Of a stretch of 64,000 nt of DNA, positions 58,937 through 64,000 are shown piece by piece. Where the stretch lies: positions 496,001 through 560,000 of the forward strand of contig JANATF010000005.1 of assembly GCA_029449245.1 (NCBI GenBank), in the 5' to 3' direction. The notes beneath the pieces are model-generated. The model saw only the letters and a program-made list of their open reading frames with translations. It was not told the DNA's origin and did not search any database. Within the stretch, counting starts at the first letter, position 1; the number at the start of each line of letters is the position of its first letter. Source of the stretch: Mortierella alpina. Its lineage: Eukaryota; Mortierellomycota; Mortierellomycetes; Mortierellales; Mortierellaceae. A program made the position numbers and the translations under genes.

Positions 58937-59081
58937 GTTGCCTTCCTAGGTCCATTTCTGTCCATGTTGCCTTCCTCGGTCCATTTCTGTCCATGTTGCC
59001 TTCCTCGGTCCATTTCTGTCCATGTTGCCTTCCTCGGTCCATTTCTGTCTATGCTGCCTTGATGGGTTCATTTCTACTCAT
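58937..59081. repeat. 29-bp tandem repeat, five copies
   Basis: Units of 29 bases begin gttgccttcct(a/c)ggtcc; the first four are nearly identical and the fifth is more diverged. Confidence 0.9.
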
Positions 59082-59456
59082 GCTGGCTTAAAGATGTTGG
59101 GGAGATAATTAAGGGAAAATAGAAATGATTCAAGGATGACGAGCAAGTGATGTAAAGAGTTGGGGAGTGACAGAAAAAGAATTATGAGTTTAACAAATTT
59201 ATGAGAACGCTTCAATCCCGAACGTAAGTACAATGGGAGGAGGTGAAGACAAGGATTCAAGTCTAAACTCCTCCCATTGTCTTAAACGAGTTGATTTGGC
59301 GTAGGTCTCAAGGTGTTAGACGGACTTCGAAGAGGGATGGTGGATGGTTGAGAGATTGTTACGAGACCAGCTTACGTGTACAATCTCGTACCTGATGACG
59401 TCAGAGTCACGATCAGCCAGGGCGGTACCTTGAAAACGTACCAGTAACTGGCTCGT
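59082..59456. other. Spacer with a 13-bp inverted repeat
   Basis: Arms acaatgggaggag (59230-59242) and ctcctcccattgt (59268-59280) can form a stem with a 25-base loop. No gene is seen. Confidence 0.6.
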
Positions 59457-59551
59457 CTCAAATATGACTGCACCTCTCCGTACATGCACATGCATGCACT
59501 TGTGAACAGGCGCACAATTGCTATGCAATTATAGAATCACAAAATCATACC
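59457..59551. repeat. Second, diverged copy of the 47.4-kb MITE-like family
   Basis: Contains ctcaaatatga, then gcacctctccgtacatgcac, atgcatgcacttgtgaa and gcgcacaatt, which are the interior words of 47417-47544 in inverse orientation, followed by aatcacaaaatcatac. The outer right terminus is lost. Confidence 0.8.
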
Positions 59552-59768
59552 AGAAACGTATTTGACACTCCCCAACTCATCATGCGATCAGAAATCCATC
59601 AACAGCTTCAGCCCTATTAACAGTGGCAAAACTCGCAGACTCCCCTTGACTGAACACAGCATGCAGCTACTGGAGAAGCATCAGACATCACAAGTATATG
59701 GCATGAGGAACGTCTGTTGAAACCGGGTTCACTACAAAGGAACAGATGACTAACCACCAGCACCTCAG
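59552..59768. other. Spacer
   Basis: No gene is supported; a 5' exon of the following frame might lie here. Confidence 0.3.
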
Positions 59769-60302
59769 CCAGAATCCTCACTAGAGCTCGACGTATACAA
59801 CGCTCACCAAGCAGCCATCGCACTACTGGAAGACGGTCAACCGACGACGTTGGAGGCTATCAGTCTCGCACATGGGCTGCATGGAGTCAAAGTCCTTCCA
59901 GAGCAGTCTCGGAAAAGGAACGCGGAGGATGCATTGTCAGAAACCGACTCAAGTGAGAGTGATATCAGCACTTCGAAGCGTCCTCGCTGGCCCGAGGTCG
60001 TCCTCAAAAGGAAATCTGCAGTGTTGAGTATCCAACTTTTCAAGGAATTGCGGAAGCTAACCGTAGCTCGGAATGAACTCGTACGGTTATCAGTGCTAGA
60101 GCATTTGCTGGAAGTTCACAAAACGCGCTATGGAAATCTTGACATCTTACGCACCGAAGACGCTGCCGTCACTGCGACTGAAGAGGACGCGAGGAAGGGC
60201 AGTATGAAGGATAATAGCGACAGAAACTCACAAGCATCACAACAACCCTTACGCAGGTCTCGACGGCTCATAGCAAACCAACTGTCGCGTACTCGGCCCT
60301 AG
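59769..60302 (+). CDS. Unrecognised protein, probably 3' exon of a larger or broken gene
   Basis: An open frame of 177 codons follows a possible ctcag acceptor at 59764-59768 and ends at 60302. It reads VYNAHQAAIALLEDGQPTTL, then charged and Ser-rich segments (SETDSSESDIST, RRSRRLIANQL). There is a helical, Leu-rich stretch (LFKELRKLTVARNELVRLSV). An internal ATG at 59850 would give 150 residues. The family and full start are unknown, and it lies in the transposon-rich region. Confidence 0.35.
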   Translation, partial: PESSLELDVYNAHQAAIALLEDGQPTTLEAISLAHGLHGVKVLPEQSRKRNAEDALSETDSSESDISTSKRPRWPEVVLKRKSAVLSIQLFKELRKLTVARNELVRLSVLEHLLEVHKTRYGNLDILRTEDAAVTATEEDARKGSMKDNSDRNSQASQQPLRRSRRLIANQLSRTRP

Positions 60303-61666
60303 GATAAGCGTAGTATCCTAGGCCGAGCCTTATTTCGCCTTTTAATGCCTTGTCGACATGCGCCCCCTTTTTGCTGAATGCCTTGAATTATGTCCTGACC
60401 GGTGACTATGGGATAAAAGCGGCATTACGCGCTGGGCTCAGTGTTTAGTATATATAGTCTGTAGTTCCCTCTCTACAGTTGCTCTTTACCTAGTAACTTG
60501 AATACATCCTTGATCATACCCTGAACCCTCCTGTCTTACCACTTCCCTTGTCCCTGCCCTTTTGCACTTGTGAAAGGTCAACCTGTCCTTGCCCTGCCCA
60601 GATTCACGACACCAACCTAGCTCTGGTAGAAGTAAAGTCAAACTATAATACATGCACTCTTGAGCGTCTTGCGGCGGGGCGTGCGAGGGAATATTTGGTT
60701 GTGCTTTGTTAACTCTCCTGTTATAGGTGACAATTCCTTGGCAACGACGTCCAGCAATAAGTGCCTGGACCATGACCTCTCGTCAAAAACGCATGCCGTC
60801 TGTGTTTTCTTCCCCCGCTAAAGGGTACGACTGTAGTTCATGATCGGGATCGAGATCCGCCCGATGGTCCAGGCGGACTGGTGGCTCCTTCTGTTCCATC
60901 AAAAAGTTGACGCAAGCTATCATCCAGTTCAGGGGCTCGCTCGATGTCGGCATCATACGTGTCTTCCGGATCCTGACAGGGAGATCGCGTTCTGTTAACG
61001 TATGCGTGGTGCGCAGATGGTCACAGACTGGTTAGGATTATCGAGGTAAATGTAAATGGCAAACATGGAGTTGTGCTGGGTAGTGAAGTGATCAGATGTT
61101 GATATCGTGTGTGTTTAGCTATACCTGAGCAACGTCTCATTTTGGATTGTCCAGTTGAGCGACGAAGTGGAAGGTTGAGAGAGGAAGAGGATGCTGCTCA
61201 TGTTCTCGAGGGTTTTCGTTTTTGTGGGAGTGAAAAGGCTGATGGACAACCAAAGGCGTGGTTTAGCGCCAGGAGCTGCAAAAACGTTCTTTGCCATACA
61301 AAATATTTCCTTCAAAAGAAGTCATTTAGCGAAACAGGAAACAACAAGACGATATCGCAGGGACATGCCATTTGGGTGTTGCTGAGTGTATCAATTTTGG
61401 TGTGCCATTGTGGGTGTGATGGGTGTGCCGTGGGTGTGGCTATCCACCCGTATCACAAGTCAAGCAATGCATGTACAGAAATGGACATCTTTTGAAGGAG
61501 AGTGTATTCTTGACTGTTGTTCATGGAATGAGTTGTTGAAGGACGCAGGCTGCTCCTGGGAAAAGACAAATAACACAGGATGACAGCATCTTCTTTATAG
61601 CAACATGCTGAAAAGCCAGTATAGCTAGAAAGGTGGTTTACGGTGTAGCAACCAGGAGCAGGAATA
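60303..61666. other. Gene-poor spacer
   Basis: No gene is supported. Frames up to 128 codons (61109-61495) lack an ATG and look non-coding. The last part is the 3' flank of the minus-strand monooxygenase. Confidence 0.4.
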
Positions 61667-63599
61667 TCAGATCATCGAAGCTGATGCAAGGAACTGGCTT
61701 TTGAAAGATGCCGCGCGCTTCACCTCCACAAAGTCCTGTGATCTATACTTTCTTAGTCTCCAGTCATACTCTGAGCACGTTCCCCACCAGAGGGCCGTGA
61801 CCTTTCCTTTCTCGTTCTGATACCAGCTCCTGCACTGGCTTGACCACACCATGTCCTTCATCTTGGCCTCCATCTCGTCTCCGAACGCCTTGCACGCACG
61901 ATTGGTGACCTGAATCGAGGACAGATCGTGGCGCATCATATGCGAGATCGCTCTAATTCCAAACTCAACTTGGGTCTCGATCATGTACAAAACCGAATTG
62001 TGACCAAGAGCACTGTTAGGGCCCAACAGGAAAAAAAAGTTTGGCGTCTCGGCCGAGGTCAGCCCATAGTACGTCTGTGGATCGATCCCCCACACTTTGG
62101 AGACATCGCATCCGCCGCGGCCGATCAGGAACCCTTGGTCGAGCATATCCTGAACCTTGAAGCCTGTAGCGAGAACCAGGGCATCTACCTCCTGTACAGA
62201 TCCGTCTATCAGCATGATGGAGTGTCCCTTGACGCCAGTGATCGTTTCGGTATGGACGTTCACGTTCTTTCGGGTCAGGGCTGGAAGGTAGTCTGAGGAG
62301 ACGACGATGCGCCGACAACCGATAGGGTAGTTGGGGGTCAGCTTCTGACGCAGGGTCTTGTCGCGGACGTTCCAGTAGCGGACGAACCAGGCTCCCCACA
62401 TGGCAAAGAATCGGGCGAGTGCATGGCGCCACTTGTAGCTGAAGACGTAGTACAGGAAGAACTCTGCGGTCCAGTACGCGAGTTTTTTGTTGATCCAGAA
62501 TAGGAGCGGCACGTATCTGAACAAAAACTTGAGGAGTCCAGATTTGGAGTTGTTGTTGCGAGGGATCACGTAGGAGGGCGTGCGCTGGTAGTACTCAAGA
62601 GTCTTGACCTTGCTCACGATCGAGGGAACGATCTGGATGGCACTGATAGTCCAGAGTCCCATGATAGCCAGGAGAATGGGATGGATAAATATTCACTCTA
62701 CTATCTTCGCTGTTCAGCTTTCTTACTATACTTTTCTGGTAGGCTTACCTCGCTCCACTGCCTACGATGGCGACGCGCTTGTTGGTAAGATCATAGTCGT
62801 GGTTCCACTGAGCAGTATGCCACTTTGGGCCCTCAAAGGCCTCAAACTGCTTGGGGATCGCAGGCACCCTGAGGGGTCCTGTACCGGAAAAGACAACATC
62901 GGCCTTTGTCTGGCCTGTCTCTCCCGTGCCTGTGTCTGTCCAGTCCAGGACCCATTTCTGCAAGTCTTGGTGCCACTCGACGTGAGTAATCTTAGTCTGG
63001 AATTGTATTTTCTTGTGCAGGTCATGTTTTTGGGCGACTCGGCGCATGTATTCCAAGATCTCTTGGTGTCCTGCGTAACTTTTTTTTTGTAACACACACA
63101 AAAAAGCAATCGATCAGGAAAAACAAGAGTCGCACCCGAAGCGAACAGAGGAATAGATAAGTTGTGGCCGCTGAGCACAGCATGGCATGCGTTCGCTTAC
63201 GTTTTGCTCCAGTTGTAATTGGGCTCAAACGAGAACTCATAGTTGACGGACTTGACATCGCAGGCGCAACCAGGGTAGGTGTTTGCCCACCAGGTACCTC
63301 CCAGCTCGGGTTCGAGCTCGAAGACGGTATAGGTCTTGAGGTTCAGCTGGGTCTGGAGGCGAATGGCCGCACACAGCCCAGACATGCTATTATGAACGGG
63401 CCACAAGCGAGCATTGACAAGACAAGTAAGTGCACTGACCAGAGAGCGGGGGGGGGGGGGGTAATAATGACAGGCGGGGCTGAGGGAGAGAGAGAATATC
63501 AAAAACTAAATTCGTGTCGGAACGTTGTTTTCTTTACCCGGCACCGATGATGGCAATAGTGGGCGTGCTGCCATCCTTGTAGGTCTTGGTGAGTCCCAT
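61667..63599 (-). CDS. Baeyer-Villiger-type flavin monooxygenase
   Basis: Exons 63599-63538, 63386-63201, 63078-62749 and 62642-61667 join in phase to 517 residues. The enzyme uses FAD and NADPH to insert oxygen into ketones or to oxidise N/S compounds. The FAD Rossmann motif GAGMSGLCAA spans exons 1-2. The NADPH motif VGSGASAIQIV spans exons 3-4. A fingerprint FEGPKWHTAQWN (FxGxxxHxxxW) lies in exon 3, and LATGF appears near the centre. The fingerprint ends W-N where most Baeyer-Villiger enzymes have W-P or W-D. The intron at 63387-63537 carries a G-run of about a dozen bases. The third exon uses an A-rich acceptor. Substrate unknown. Confidence 0.92.
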
Positions 63600-64000
63600 A
63601 AAGTGAGTCAGGAGAGTGCGTTGGAAGGGAATTCGGCTTTTTCTGTGTAGAATGGGTTGGATGAGGAACCGAGGAGTAAGGAATGAGGTGAAGCCGTGAG
63701 CCGGTGCGAGTGTGAGAAAAATAAAAATGCTCATGCCCCGATGCCTCTTTTAAATGTGTCGGCTGGGCGAGGGACGGTGGTCCCTGGCTGCATGTGTACT
63801 CGGCAAAAGAGCATATGTAAGCTGCAGACATCCTGGCAAAGCGCTGGTGCATGCCCGCCGCGGATAATGGTCCTGCCAACGCGTAGGGCCCAGGGATGGC
63901 TGGGCACTGTTCTCAGCCCGCGTTTCTTTTTGCTATTATATCGCGTCATGGACTCGTTGCGCCTGAGCCACCTGACATTTTCCTTCATTCGCGCGCTCAC
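63600..64000. other. Promoter region of the monooxygenase gene, running to the window edge
   Basis: No gene is supported. Frames here are shadows of the minus-strand leader. Confidence 0.4.

Noticed and set aside
61109-61495. 128-codon frame with Cys-rich end
   Set aside because: No ATG, no neighbouring exon and no recognisable domain.

Overview
The window is eukaryotic nuclear DNA, most likely from an early-diverging fungus of the Mucoromycota, with Mortierellaceae as the best guess. The evidence is gene structure: many short GT-AG introns of about 50-150 nt, fungal-type protein families (Argonaute, Ump1, I9 proteinase inhibitor, Baeyer-Villiger-type monooxygenase, F-box/LRR proteins) and intact genes on both strands. 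The lineage is an inference from protein style and was not tested by a search. Exon joins were checked by reading-frame phase; all coordinates are hand-derived.

Region 1 (1-44 kb) is gene-dense. In order it holds a tandem pair of type-B carboxylesterases (the first dead, the second intact), an Integrator subunit 7-like gene, D-aminoacyl-tRNA deacylase, the proteasome chaperone Ump1, two tandem minus-strand FAD monooxygenases, ribosomal protein L10 (uL16), an OTU1/YOD1 deubiquitinase, an Argonaute with a complete catalytic tetrad, an F-box/LRR-like protein, a GGA Golgi adaptor, a secreted S1 protease with a decayed duplicate upstream, a coiled-coil protein with near-identical LRRs, two related four-helix membrane proteins, a bZIP factor and a small I9/PBI2-like inhibitor.

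Region 2 (44-61 kb) is gene-poor and repeat-rich. It begins with a perfect 75-bp triplication and a tRNA-Glu(CTC). It then holds three separate fold-back elements (about 46.7, 47.4 and 49.0 kb), a zinc-finger-like ORF between two of them, and a 105-bp minisatellite. A nearly complete Mutator-like element follows, in which a C48 (Ulp1-like) protease reads through in-frame splice joins into a FAR1/MULE/SWIM transposase. Next are a decayed minus-strand relative of that transposase, a 29-bp tandem repeat, a second copy of the 47.4-kb fold-back family and two short gene fragments.

Region 3 (61.6-64 kb) returns to ordinary coding DNA with a minus-strand Baeyer-Villiger-type flavin monooxygenase.

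The most notable items are the C48-MULE fusion and its relic, the fold-back elements in the same 64 kb as a slicer-competent Argonaute, the Integrator subunit in a fungus, and several microexons (3, 8, 9 and 11 nt).
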